Positions 34,126-42,391 of a DNA stretch of 64,000 bases are shown here, piece by piece. The notes under the pieces were generated by a model. That model worked only from the letters and a program-made list of their open reading frames with translations. It did no database searches and was not told where the DNA came from. Source of the stretch: Halobacteriovoraceae bacterium (GTDB taxonomy: Bacteria > Bdellovibrionota > Bacteriovoracia > Bacteriovoracales > Bacteriovoracaceae); assembly GCA_002711995.1 (NCBI GenBank), contig PASN01000014.1, positions 1-64,000 on the forward strand, read 5' to 3'. Each line of letters begins with the position of its first letter. The stretch's first letter is position 1. The position numbers and the translations under genes were made by a program.

Positions 34126-34488
34126 ATGAAAACATTACTACCGTTATACGCAGAAGAACTGGCCTTTAGAAAAAAGGTGGATTTTTATTCAAAAGAAACT
34201 GAAGGCGCGTGGAAGATCGCTATCGAAGTGCCTGGTGTCAAAAAGGAAGGGCTTGATATAGAAGCCGTTTCCAACTCACTGAAGATTAGCGGCCAAAAAT
34301 TGACACCATTTGAAGAAGAAAGTAGAGACTTTGAGAGAGTTTTTAACCTGCCAGAGGGGGTTGATTACGAATCCATCACAGCTAGTCTTGAGAACGGGCT
34401 TTTAAGTATCACCCTTCCCAAAGTAAAGGAAAAAAGGCCTCGAAAGATTGAAATTACAACAGCTGAAGAGGCAGTATACGCCCAGTAG
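34126..34488 (+). CDS. Small heat shock protein, Hsp20/alpha-crystallin family
   Basis: An ATP-independent chaperone that holds unfolding proteins in large oligomers. The 120-residue protein is almost all alpha-crystallin domain (about 18-108). Features are WKIAIEVPGVKKEGLDIEAV, LKISGQK and ITASLENGLLSITLPK (the A-x-x-x-x-G-x-L-x-x-x-x-P box), ending in KIEI. The N-terminal arm is short. A strong GCAGGAGGTTATTA ribosome site precedes the ATG, and a terminator follows at 34494. It is one of the stress genes clustered here. Confidence 0.92.
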   Translation: MKTLLPLYAEELAFRKKVDFYSKETEGAWKIAIEVPGVKKEGLDIEAVSNSLKISGQKLTPFEEESRDFERVFNLPEGVDYESITASLENGLLSITLPKVKEKRPRKIEITTAEEAVYAQ

Positions 34489-34493
34489 TAGTT

Positions 34494-34524
34494 AAAGCTC
34501 TGGCACAATTGTCGCCAGAGCTTT
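34494..34524 (+). terminator. Terminator after the Hsp20 gene
   Basis: AAAGCTCTGGC pairs with GCCAGAGCTTT round a 9-base loop, followed by ATTG. It ends the Hsp20 transcript 20 bases before the CDF gene start. Confidence 0.75.
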
Positions 34525-34544
34525 ATTGAGTTATCATTGGTATA

Positions 34545-35417
34545 ATGGGAACTCATCATCACCACCATCACAGTAGCTCTAGAAAAAATTTGCTTTTGGC
34601 ATTCTTTTTAAATTTCACGTTTTGTATTGTGGAATTTATTGGTGGCTATTTAACAAATAGTGTGGCAATTGCTAGCGATGCATTACATGATTTGGGAGAT
34701 AGCGTTGCGCTATTGTTTGCCTACTTTTCTGAACGGCTTAGTGAAAAGAGAGCGGATAAGAAATTCACGTACGGCTACCGAAGATTTTCTGTTATCTCTG
34801 CCTTGATCAATGGTGTGATACTCCTTGTTGGAAGTTCATACATTATTTATGAATCCATCGTCCGGATTGGCTCTCCTGAAGTGGTCGATCCTAAGGGAAT
34901 GTTCGTTTTGGGTCTTATGGGTGTGGCCGTGAATGGCTTTGCCGCCTACAAGCTCTCTAGTGGAGAGGGAGTAAATCAAAGAATGGTCATGTATCATTTA
35001 CTTGAAGACCTTATGGGGTGGGGGGCCGTGATTGTGGTCAGCTCTGTGCTTATTTTCTACCCTTGGTATTTCCTCGATTCAATTCTATCTATTTTGATCT
35101 CCCTAATAATCTTAAGAGGAGTTTATAAAAACTTTTTAAAAGTAGGGTCAATCCTTCTTCAAAAGTTCCCTGATGATCTGGCCATGGAGTCCATCGTCGA
35201 TGAAGTTCTGGCGTTGGAGAATGTGGTAGATGTTCACGCATTCAGAGGTTGGTCCATTGATGATTTAAGCCATTCTGTAAGCTTTCATGTTGTGGTGCCA
35301 TCTCATACGGTTATCGAACAATTGGATGAGCTTAAAACCCAAATTAAAGGGCTGCTGGCGTCTCATAATGTCAAATACAGCTCCATAGAATTTGAAGGCG
35401 AGAAGTATCACTGTTAA
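34545..35417 (+). CDS. Cation diffusion facilitator (CDF) with native His-rich N-terminus
   Basis: An inner-membrane exporter, probably of zinc. The 290-residue protein begins MGTHHHHHHSSS and then has six segments. Family pieces are SVAIASDALHDLGDS (metal-binding H-D pair in segment 2), KKFTYGYRRF after it, MYHLLEDLMGWGAV in segment 5 (H-L-L-E-D in place of H-x-x-x-D), and a C-terminal cytoplasmic domain ending with MESIVDEVLALENVVDVHAF and FHVVVP. The His run is natural in CzcD-type proteins and binds metal, though here it looks like a purification tag. Its end overlaps the convergent gene by four bases. Confidence 0.88.
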   Translation: MGTHHHHHHSSSRKNLLLAFFLNFTFCIVEFIGGYLTNSVAIASDALHDLGDSVALLFAYFSERLSEKRADKKFTYGYRRFSVISALINGVILLVGSSYIIYESIVRIGSPEVVDPKGMFVLGLMGVAVNGFAAYKLSSGEGVNQRMVMYHLLEDLMGWGAVIVVSSVLIFYPWYFLDSILSILISLIILRGVYKNFLKVGSILLQKFPDDLAMESIVDEVLALENVVDVHAFRGWSIDDLSHSVSFHVVVPSHTVIEQLDELKTQIKGLLASHNVKYSSIEFEGEKYHC

Positions 35418-36688
35418 CGCAAAATCTTTTCCACTTCATCGTCGTTGACTTGAGGAAAGTTTTCATAAAATTGCGCAACGGCGTAAAAGTTCTCCGGAAT
35501 ATCTAGAAACACCGTTTCGTCAGCTGCAAGTTGAAGCATCTTTTGAGCTGATCTCGATGCGACTGGAGCAGCTACGACAACTTTTCGCGCCCCTTTTTCT
35601 TTCACCGTAATCACTGCGCTAAGCATGGTGGAACCTGTTGCTATGCCATCATCTACGATGATCACAGTTCTATCCTTAACATCTTGGGGGGTTTTGAAGC
35701 CTTGGAACTTTTTTCTGTAATCTGAAAGTTGCGCCTGCTTCTTCGCCGCCTCTTGAGATATGTATTCTTCGTCAGCATAGGCCTTGGCATTGGAACTTAA
35801 GTAGACGTCGCCAAATTCGTTTATTGAACCAATGGCCAATTCTGGATGATTTGGAGCTCCCAATTTTTTTACCAGAATTATATCCATGTCCATGTCTAGT
35901 TCAGTCGCTATTACATCCGCCATGGCAACGGCACCTCTTGGAATGGCAAGTATCAATGGGTTGTCTTCTTTAAATTTTTGCAGTTTATAGGACAAGAAGT
36001 GACTCGCTTCATACCTGTCATAAAAGGGAAGATTAAGATTTTCACTTTTGTACTCGTCTTTTCTTTCTTCGTAAATCTTTTGCGCGAAGTATCTCTTGAA
36101 CCATCTTGAAGATTCTCTAATTATCTCTTCATCAATTGATGAATTATTTTCCGATATCGTGTGAAGCTTTACACAAGCAAGATTGGGCATCATTTTCTTA
36201 TTGGCCTGCAAGGCCAGCTGGTCTTTGCCATCTACAATAAGCAGACATGGAGCCTCCACAAAAGGGAGGTACTTCTCAACCATGTCAATTCGACCAGAGA
36301 AGGCAACAACGGCATTTATGTTCATAGTCGTATGGGCAGCAGCTTCCATAGTGGCCGCAGCTGCTGTGTAAGATGCATGTATGCCTAGGGGACAGTCTCT
36401 TAAAAGTCTATGACGCTTAGTCCAGTCCAATGCAACTTCGAGTCTAAGTGAAAGGAGCTTCACATTATATTTATATTCCTTTTTTTTCGACTCCTCTAGA
36501 GACAGCAAGTCTAAATTTAAAACAGAAATGTCATGCTCATTAAAATAGCGGGCGAAATCTTTGGCCTCTTCGCTCTTTCTACCTTCGGAATCTGCATAGG
36601 GCACCACAACCAGGCCTAAAGCGCCTTTAACATCATATAGATCGCCATAAACTTGGGTGTCATGCTCGGTTATTCGAACTTCTCTCAT
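35414..36688 (-). CDS. Hydrolase-like domain fused to phosphoribosyltransferase
   Basis: This 424-residue protein has two parts. Residues about 1-205 resemble a dienelactone-hydrolase-type alpha/beta domain; the nucleophile elbow reads GIHASYTAAAA, a weakened G-x-S-x-G, and the acid region is CLLIVDGKDQL. Residues about 225-424 are a phosphoribosyltransferase with the PRPP loop VIIVDDGIATGST. Similar fusions elsewhere have the transferase first, so the order is reversed. Products of this type occur in stress and dormancy regulons with unknown substrate. It is divergent from the erythromycin-esterase-like gene across 96 bases. Its end overlaps the CDF gene by four. Confidence 0.8.
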   Translation of the reverse strand: MREVRITEHDTQVYGDLYDVKGALGLVVVPYADSEGRKSEEAKDFARYFNEHDISVLNLDLLSLEESKKKEYKYNVKLLSLRLEVALDWTKRHRLLRDCPLGIHASYTAAAATMEAAAHTTMNINAVVAFSGRIDMVEKYLPFVEAPCLLIVDGKDQLALQANKKMMPNLACVKLHTISENNSSIDEEIIRESSRWFKRYFAQKIYEERKDEYKSENLNLPFYDRYEASHFLSYKLQKFKEDNPLILAIPRGAVAMADVIATELDMDMDIILVKKLGAPNHPELAIGSINEFGDVYLSSNAKAYADEEYISQEAAKKQAQLSDYRKKFQGFKTPQDVKDRTVIIVDDGIATGSTMLSAVITVKEKGARKVVVAAPVASRSAQKMLQLAADETVFLDIPENFYAVAQFYENFPQVNDDEVEKILR

Positions 36689-36784
36689 AACTTCCTCCGT
36701 GGATAAACTCTGCGAAATTTAGGCCAATCTGGTAAGCGCCTTGCACTGGAGGTAGAACGTAAAATTTTAACACCGAGGTGCTTT

Positions 36785-38089
36785 TTGCTGAGTGTAAGTG
36801 GCCTAAGAAATGAAAGAATTGGTTTAAATGTTAAATCTCCGGACTTTGGCCCGTTGATGGACGAAATCAAAAATAGAAAGATTGTTCTTATCGGAGAGTC
36901 GACCCATGGCACCCATGACTTTTACAAACTAAGGGCCGAAATTACAAAGGAGTTGATTTCGGAGCATGGCTTTAACGTAGTCGCAATTGAAGGTGACTGG
37001 CCGGATGTTTTTAGGGTTAACAAATATGTTAAGGGGCAAGGTAAAGATAAAAACGCGCTTGATAGCATGGTAGATATGGAAAGGTTTCCGCTATGGATGT
37101 GGAGAAACCAGGTGTGTTTGGACTTTATCGAGTGGCTCAGAGACAGAAATCTAAATAGTGAGTTTAAAACAGGCTTTTACGGCCTTGACCTTTATGGGAT
37201 GAAAAACTCTATTAGCGCCATTATGGATATCACTAAAGAAAACTTTCCAGAGCTATATGAAGAGACAAGGGAGCTATACAGCTGTTTCCAAACCCCTTTA
37301 AGCGATGCCGCAAACTATGGTAGGAGAGTTGCGCTTAACCAACAAAGAAGTTGTCAGGAACAGATGGTTAAAGAGCTTAATTTGATAAGAGATGAGTTTT
37401 ACCAAAGCCTAGGCTCCGGGATGGACAAAGAAGAGTATCTCCATGTGGAACAGAATGCACAGGCGGTTGTGGCCGCTGAGTCTTACTATAGAAACCTGTT
37501 CACCCCTGGAGTAAGCACATGGAACATTAGAGATAAGCACATGTTTGAAACGCTTAAATCCATAGATGAGTGGATCTCATCTGAAGAGTCTGGAAAAATT
37601 GTTGTTTGGGCCCATAACTCTCACGTTGGCAGGGCCATGACCGATAGACGGGAACAATTAGGTGAAATCACGCTTGGGGAAGTGGCATCTGATCACTATA
37701 AGGACATGTGCTTTTGCATCGGTATGTTTACTGGAGAGGGCAGTGTTACGGCCGCCCATAATTGGGATGAGCCAGGACATTATTTCAACCTAAACACTCC
37801 GCTGGAAGGTTCCTATGAGCAACTTTTGAGCAGAGTTGGTGGAGACTTTATGTTGGGAAGCGACACTCTTAAGGAGATGAAAAGACCTCTCCTTGAACGC
37901 GCAGTGGGTGTGATTTATCGGCCTGAGACGGAACGCTATTCACATTACTTCGAGTCAGACATTGCGGGAAGGTATGATTGGTTAATTTATTTGGATAAGA
38001 CCTCAGCACTTGAGCCTGTGGATGATCTGTCTTATTGGCAGCCTAGGTTGAAGGGAAGGGAAAAGGATTTTTACCCCTCTTCCCTGTGA
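36785..38089 (+). CDS. Erythromycin-esterase-like protein
   Basis: This 434-residue protein has the motifs of the EreA/B superfamily: IVLIGESTHGTHDFYKLR (catalytic Glu and His), VVAIEGDWPD, FPLWMWRN and VVWAHNSHVGRA. Most such proteins outside resistance plasmids do not act on macrolides and have unknown substrates. A TTG at 36785 with GAGGTGC before it is the best start. It diverges from the hydrolase-phosphoribosyltransferase fusion. In some bacteria these domain types are joined in one protein, so the two products probably work together. Confidence 0.82.
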   Translation: MLSVSGLRNERIGLNVKSPDFGPLMDEIKNRKIVLIGESTHGTHDFYKLRAEITKELISEHGFNVVAIEGDWPDVFRVNKYVKGQGKDKNALDSMVDMERFPLWMWRNQVCLDFIEWLRDRNLNSEFKTGFYGLDLYGMKNSISAIMDITKENFPELYEETRELYSCFQTPLSDAANYGRRVALNQQRSCQEQMVKELNLIRDEFYQSLGSGMDKEEYLHVEQNAQAVVAAESYYRNLFTPGVSTWNIRDKHMFETLKSIDEWISSEESGKIVVWAHNSHVGRAMTDRREQLGEITLGEVASDHYKDMCFCIGMFTGEGSVTAAHNWDEPGHYFNLNTPLEGSYEQLLSRVGGDFMLGSDTLKEMKRPLLERAVGVIYRPETERYSHYFESDIAGRYDWLIYLDKTSALEPVDDLSYWQPRLKGREKDFYPSSL

Positions 38090-38096
38090 GTTGAAT

Positions 38097-38453
38097 TTAG
38101 GCCGGTTGGTTTGGTAGGTGCGTCGGTTTAAAAGTTAAATCCAAAAAACGTGTTTTTCTCCATTGGTTTAGTTGCTCCTTCATCGAAGCTTCTATTTTTG
38201 AAAGAAGGATTTCGATAGAGCTGTTGGAGCATTCAACTGTAAAATTTCTCTTTATTGACTCGATTTTAAGCTGTCCGAAGTAGTTGTTATTGCGCTTTTC
38301 TATTATAAGGCTTGCAAAGGCCCTTGAGGGAGCCTCTTCCACCAAGCGCTCAAGCTTGAGCTTGATCTTCTTTTGAATCGCATCTGAGGGATTTAATGAT
38401 TTAAATTCAACTTCATAATTCTTTGTTTCTTCAAAATAATTTAATGAACTCAC
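38097..38453 (-). CDS. Ribosome hibernation factor-like (HPF/RaiA family) protein
   Basis: This 118-residue protein has an S30AE-like pattern: YEVEFKSLNPSDAIQKKIKLKLERLVEEAPS (strand-helix), FASLIIEKRNNNYFGQLKIE, then FTVECSNSSIEILLSKIEASMKEQL (strand-helix). This is the beta-alpha-beta-beta-beta-alpha order of short HPF proteins that bind idle ribosomes. The match is moderate, so related families are possible. The start is a GTG with the near-perfect AAGGAGGTGAA site. It diverges from the phosphofructokinase gene, and a perfect inverted repeat lies between them. Confidence 0.6.
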   Translation of the reverse strand: MSSLNYFEETKNYEVEFKSLNPSDAIQKKIKLKLERLVEEAPSRAFASLIIEKRNNNYFGQLKIESIKRNFTVECSNSSIEILLSKIEASMKEQLNQWRKTRFLDLTFKPTHLPNQPA

Positions 38454-38471
38454 TTCACCTCCTTGGTAAGC

Positions 38472-38537
38472 ACCACTTTTTTAAAAAAATAATTTTGGTC
38501 TAAAAATTGTCAAGAGTGGAAAATGTAAAAAAGTGGT
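38472..38537. promoter_or_regulatory. Inverted repeat in a divergent promoter region
   Basis: ACCACTTTTTT at 38472-38482 and its exact complement AAAAAAGTGGT at 38527-38537 lie 44 bases apart. They occupy the 107-base gap between the HPF-like gene and pfkA. They may be paired operator half-sites for one regulator that controls both genes. The -10 and -35 boxes are unclear. Confidence 0.45.
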
Positions 38538-38560
38538 AAACTATTTAAAAAAGGAGCGTT

Positions 38561-39586
38561 ATGAAAGTTGGTATTATGACCGGTGGGGGAGACGCGCCCG
38601 GACTAAATGGTGTTATTGAATCCGCAACTAAATATCTGAACCAGAATGGAGTGGAAGTTGTGGGAATTGTTGATGGTTTTGAAGGCATTTTTGACTTGAA
38701 TACTATTGATTTAAATCGTTCACGTGTGGACGGAGCATACCAGACTTCAGGCACGATTCTTGGAACTTCCAATAAACGAGGAATAGGCGAAGACGCTGAG
38801 GAATTCATTGAGAAGTTCAATGAACTTGGACTTGATGGATTAATTGCCGCTGGAGGTGATGGAACGTTTCAGGCCTTGGGAGCTGTCTCTGATAAAATCA
38901 ATATTTTAGGCATACCTAAAACAATCGATAACGATCTTGCGGGTACGGACATGACCTTTGGTCATCACACAGCTTCATCTCTTATTAGCAAGTCAATCGC
39001 TACGCTTAAGCACTCTGCAAACGCTCACAAGCGGGTGATGATTTTGGAAACAATGGGAAGAACCGCAGGTTGGCTTGCATTGAACGGAGGTAGGGCCGGA
39101 TACAGCGATGCAATATTGCTTCCTGAAAAAGAACTCGATATGCAGGCCTTTGTCGCCGATTGTAAGGAAAAGTTGTCGAATGGAAGAAGAGGACTTGTCA
39201 TATGTGTTTCCGAAGGGGTTAAGTATCAAGGAAAATCATCAATAAAAAAAATAGTTGAAGGCGCGCCCGAACAAGAGAGGCTTGGAGGGATCTCTGACAT
39301 TTTGGCCAATGCTTTGGAAAAAGAGCTTTCAGTTGAATGTAGGAATGTGATTTTAGGCCACTTGCAACGCAGCGAGCCTCCTGAGATCTTTGATCAGCTG
39401 TTCTCAATGGAATTGGGCGCCAAGGCCGCTGAATTGGCCATGGAGGGGGTTTGGAACAAAGGACTCGCCTATAAAAACTGCGGCATAAAAAGTGTTGAAT
39501 TAAATGAGTTCTGCGCTCCTCCTAGGAGAGTTAACTTGGATATCGAAGAAGTAAGACACGCAAGAGGACTTGGAATCTATATATAG
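38561..39586 (+). CDS. pfkA: 6-phosphofructokinase
   Basis: Phosphorylates fructose 6-phosphate, the control step of glycolysis. The 341-residue protein has MKVGIMTGGGDAPGLNGVIES, GTILGTSNKRG, AAGGDGTFQAL, PKTIDNDLAGTDMTFGHHTA, ILETMGRTAGWLAL and HLQRSEPPEIFD. The GGDG Gly fits ATP use. The Lys in PKTIDND, where E. coli PfkA has Gly, is seen in pyrophosphate-using and some ATP-using long-clade enzymes, so the phosphoryl donor is uncertain, though ATP is more likely. AAAAAGGAGCGTT precedes the ATG. It is separate from other glycolytic genes and sits among stress genes. Confidence 0.93.
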   Translation: MKVGIMTGGGDAPGLNGVIESATKYLNQNGVEVVGIVDGFEGIFDLNTIDLNRSRVDGAYQTSGTILGTSNKRGIGEDAEEFIEKFNELGLDGLIAAGGDGTFQALGAVSDKINILGIPKTIDNDLAGTDMTFGHHTASSLISKSIATLKHSANAHKRVMILETMGRTAGWLALNGGRAGYSDAILLPEKELDMQAFVADCKEKLSNGRRGLVICVSEGVKYQGKSSIKKIVEGAPEQERLGGISDILANALEKELSVECRNVILGHLQRSEPPEIFDQLFSMELGAKAAELAMEGVWNKGLAYKNCGIKSVELNEFCAPPRRVNLDIEEVRHARGLGIYI

Positions 39587-39697
39587 TGGAGTGGAATTGA
39601 TCTCTTATCGATTCGATTAAAGCAAGTTGGTGCTTCGAAACTATTCAATTTTATAAGCGTTCAAAAAGATTTAAATTCTAATTAAGAAGGAGTCTTT

Positions 39698-40693
39698 ATG
39701 AAACAGCTTGAAAAGATGATTCGTGAAGAGCTGTTACATGTGCCAGATAAAGTATGTGTTTCACTCTTCATACCCCCAGGAAGCTCCAAAGAAAAGTGCG
39801 ACACAATTAAAGAGCTCGTCGTTCAGGCCAGCAACTTGTTGAGAGACATTTATACCGCCAGCGAGCTTGAAGACTTTTTAAGACCCCTCGCATCCATAAC
39901 TAAGCGGGAGGCCGAGAGTTTTGACAGTTCTATCGCTCTATTTCGATCGAAAAATAGTTTTAAAATTTTGGGGATACCTATAAGTGTCGACGCCCAGGTC
40001 TTTGTTTCAAATCACTTTAATGTTAAACCTCTTTTAGAGTGGCTCCAGGAAGAACAGGAATATTTTTGTATTGAGTTCTCCAGAGGCCATATTGAGTTCT
40101 TTAGAGGAGATATCAATGGATTTAAATCTGTTGAAGGCCTGGAGGGAGAAGCCTCGCCAGAAAAGTTGGATGCTCTTGTTTCACAGCACTCGAGTGACAA
40201 TGAAGAGGCGGTTACATTTGTGGCCGGAAACACTGAAATTGCTCAGAAATTTCTACAGCAATCCAAACTCAAAAACCTAAATAAGAGTGTTGTTGATAGA
40301 AGCTTGTATGCTGGGGATTATAACAAGCTATGGCAAACACTCACTGATAGAGTCCGACGTTCTGGGGTTCTTAAAATAGAAAAGTCTCTAATGGAGTACA
40401 ATGTTGCTTTAATGAATGGGAGAGCAGAGAGTGATGTTGAGGCAATAATTAAAGCGGCAAAAGAGGGTAAGATTAAAAAACTCATAATTTCAAGTGAAGA
40501 CAAATTATGGGGCAGGTTTGACGCTTATAAAAATCAAGTCAATAGAATCAATCAACAAATCAACTACGAAGATGATGACCTTCTTGATTCCATCTCGGAG
40601 AAGGTTATGGATTGCGGTGGTGAAGTTGTTGTCGCCAATAGAAAGCAACTTCCAAAAGACAAGATTTTGCTGGCAATAATGAAAGCCGCTTAG
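39698..40693 (+). CDS. Bacterial archaeo-eukaryotic release factor-like protein (baeRF)
   Basis: This 331-residue protein resembles bacterial eRF1-like proteins: IALFRSKNSFKILGIPISVDAQ and FNVKPLLEWLQEEQEYFCIEFSRGHIEFFRGD (an eRF1 domain 2-like part), followed by a domain 3-like L7Ae fold ending with KIKKLIISSEDK and CGGEVVVANRKQLP. The GGQ motif of true release factors is not present. Such proteins are predicted to bind stalled or idle ribosomes under stress, but their role is unproven. AGAAGGAGTCTTT precedes the ATG. A terminator follows. Confidence 0.72.
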   Translation: MKQLEKMIREELLHVPDKVCVSLFIPPGSSKEKCDTIKELVVQASNLLRDIYTASELEDFLRPLASITKREAESFDSSIALFRSKNSFKILGIPISVDAQVFVSNHFNVKPLLEWLQEEQEYFCIEFSRGHIEFFRGDINGFKSVEGLEGEASPEKLDALVSQHSSDNEEAVTFVAGNTEIAQKFLQQSKLKNLNKSVVDRSLYAGDYNKLWQTLTDRVRRSGVLKIEKSLMEYNVALMNGRAESDVEAIIKAAKEGKIKKLIISSEDKLWGRFDAYKNQVNRINQQINYEDDDLLDSISEKVMDCGGEVVVANRKQLPKDKILLAIMKAA

Positions 40694-40720
40694 ATAGCAA
40701 CTCCATTCTCTTAAACAACA

Positions 40721-40744
40721 AAGGCCCTAGTCAGGGTCTTTTAT
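40721..40744 (+). terminator. Terminator after the baeRF gene
   Basis: AAGGCCCT pairs with AGGGTCTT (one G-T pair) round the loop AGTC or shorter, followed by TTATT. It lies 28 bases after the stop. Confidence 0.75.
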
Positions 40745-40874
40745 TCTATATTCATTGCTTTTTCTTTTAATTATATTAATAATTTTAGTCACAAATTCTC
40801 TACTAACTTCGTATTTAGTTATATAATGATAATAAATTAATAAGTTTCGTAAAATGTTGATTAAAGGAGATCTT

Positions 40875-41351
40875 ATGAAGAATTTATTGGCAATTTTGTT
40901 AATTTCCAGTGGTGTCTTTGCTGCAAAAACACAAAAAAAGAGTCTAGATAGCAAAGTGAAAGCTCAGGTTATTAACGTCTTGGAAAAGAATGAGGATCTT
41001 CATGAGGCCTTTTTTAGCTACAACGCCGAGAAGGTTGAGGAAGCTGCAGAGGCCGTTGAGGATGCTATTGAAAAAATTGAACATCCTGAGTTGGCAAAGC
41101 TTCTGAAGTTCTCAAAAGAAAAGTTAGACGAAATAGACGATGACAAGTCTAGAGAGGAAAATAATAAGGCATATCACTTAGTATCAATGGCACTTATTCA
41201 TGTGAAAAACACTTATGATCTTGGAGACAAGTACGCAGCTTTCTCATGCCCAATGGTTAAAAAGAAGTGGATCCAGAGCAAGGAAAAATACAATAAGGTT
41301 ATGAATCCTTACGATGCTAGCATGCCTCACTGTGGATCAATGGACGACTAG
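40875..41351 (+). CDS. Exported DUF3347-like protein
   Basis: This 158-residue protein has a signal peptide (MKNLLAILLISSGVFA). A helical region follows, in the DUF3347 pattern. The conserved end is FSCPMVKKKWIQSK followed by NPYDASMPHCGSMDD. The CPM and the terminal C-G with His and Met suggest metal binding, perhaps copper, in the periplasm; this role is inferred. The ATG at 40875 is chosen for TAAAGGAGATCTT before it. Its last four bases overlap the end of the convergent glpQ gene. Confidence 0.72.
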   Translation: MKNLLAILLISSGVFAAKTQKKSLDSKVKAQVINVLEKNEDLHEAFFSYNAEKVEEAAEAVEDAIEKIEHPELAKLLKFSKEKLDEIDDDKSREENNKAYHLVSMALIHVKNTYDLGDKYAAFSCPMVKKKWIQSKEKYNKVMNPYDASMPHCGSMDD

Positions 41352-42331
41352 TCCAAATACTTAACAACCAGGTCGGCGTAGTCTGAAAATATTCCGTCGA
41401 CCTCCAATTCATCAAACACAAAATCTAAAAACATTTTATTGGTCATACCTTTTGGGAGTTGTTCCAAACGATGAGTGTAAGGGTGAACCTTTAGACCGGC
41501 CTCGTGAGCATTGGAAACAACATTATTTGGGATGATTTCACCTTTTTTAAGGACGTAAAGCTGGTTTAGCCAAGGACCAATTGCGTCAGCGTAAGTGGAG
41601 ATCTCTTTAAGGCCTTCTTTGGTCAGCATCTCTTCATAGTTTGCGCTGGATTCATTCCAGCTATCGCTCGCTATAAGTTGAACCAAAGGTATGGAAGTTT
41701 TAAATTCAGTTTTTAGACGCTTTAGTGTCGCCGGCCAAAAAGATTGAATATAAATGTTTCCCGATTCCTCATAGCCATAGTTTCTTAAAGTTGTGATTAC
41801 GGCCTTGGTTATATCTTTCCCCTCTGAAAGGTGAAACTCAGGCTTTTTTATCTCAGGATAGATTCCAACATTTCTTTTAGTTGTTTTATTAAGGCCTTGA
41901 ACTAATTCTATGAACTCTGTTAGAGTGGGAATTTCAAACCGGGATTTGTTGAACTCAAACCTTTCTGGGAAAACCCTCTTTTTGGTAGAAAGGTCTAATC
42001 TTTCATGAACTTTAAGAGTTTTAAGCTCTTTAAGTGAAAAATCGATTACGTAATATCTTCCATCCTTTCTTGCTCTGTTGGGAAATACTTTTGCGACATT
42101 TGTCGTTGTATCTAGGTGATGATCGTGAAGAATTACCAACTCGTTGTCTTTGGTCATGACCACGTCTGGCTCAATAAAATCCACTCCCCAGGCGTGTGCC
42201 ATCGCCGCACCCTCTAGTGTATGCTCTGGTAGATATCCTGAAGCTGAGCGGTGGGCAATAATCTCTTTCTGTTCCTTAGTCGCACATGATGTGATGAATA
42301 AGATTGCAGCGCATTGTAATAGAAGCTTCAT
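41348..42331 (-). CDS. glpQ: Glycerophosphodiester phosphodiesterase lipoprotein
   Basis: Releases glycerol 3-phosphate from glycerophosphodiesters of broken phospholipids. The 327-residue protein has a lipoprotein signal (MKLLLQCAAILFITSC). The GDPD motifs are EIIAHRSASGYLPEHTLEGA, GVDFIEPDVVMTKDNELVILHDHHLD, and later GIYPEIKKPE. The active-site His pair and the Glu-x-Asp metal site are all present. Start 42331 is chosen because it begins the signal. It is divergent from glpT across 60 bases; GlpQ outside and GlpT in the inner membrane form a salvage route. Membrane placement is probably outer membrane or periplasmic face. Confidence 0.92.
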   Translation of the reverse strand: MKLLLQCAAILFITSCATKEQKEIIAHRSASGYLPEHTLEGAAMAHAWGVDFIEPDVVMTKDNELVILHDHHLDTTTNVAKVFPNRARKDGRYYVIDFSLKELKTLKVHERLDLSTKKRVFPERFEFNKSRFEIPTLTEFIELVQGLNKTTKRNVGIYPEIKKPEFHLSEGKDITKAVITTLRNYGYEESGNIYIQSFWPATLKRLKTEFKTSIPLVQLIASDSWNESSANYEEMLTKEGLKEISTYADAIGPWLNQLYVLKKGEIIPNNVVSNAHEAGLKVHPYTHRLEQLPKGMTNKMFLDFVFDELEVDGIFSDYADLVVKYLD

Positions 42332-42391
42332 TTTAATCCCCGTATGAGTTACCATTTTTAATATACTAAAATTATAAACTAGGTATCACTC

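Noticed and set aside
34545-34580. His-tag contamination at the CDF start
   Set aside because: The flanking DNA is continuous with the genome, and His-rich starts are usual in this family.
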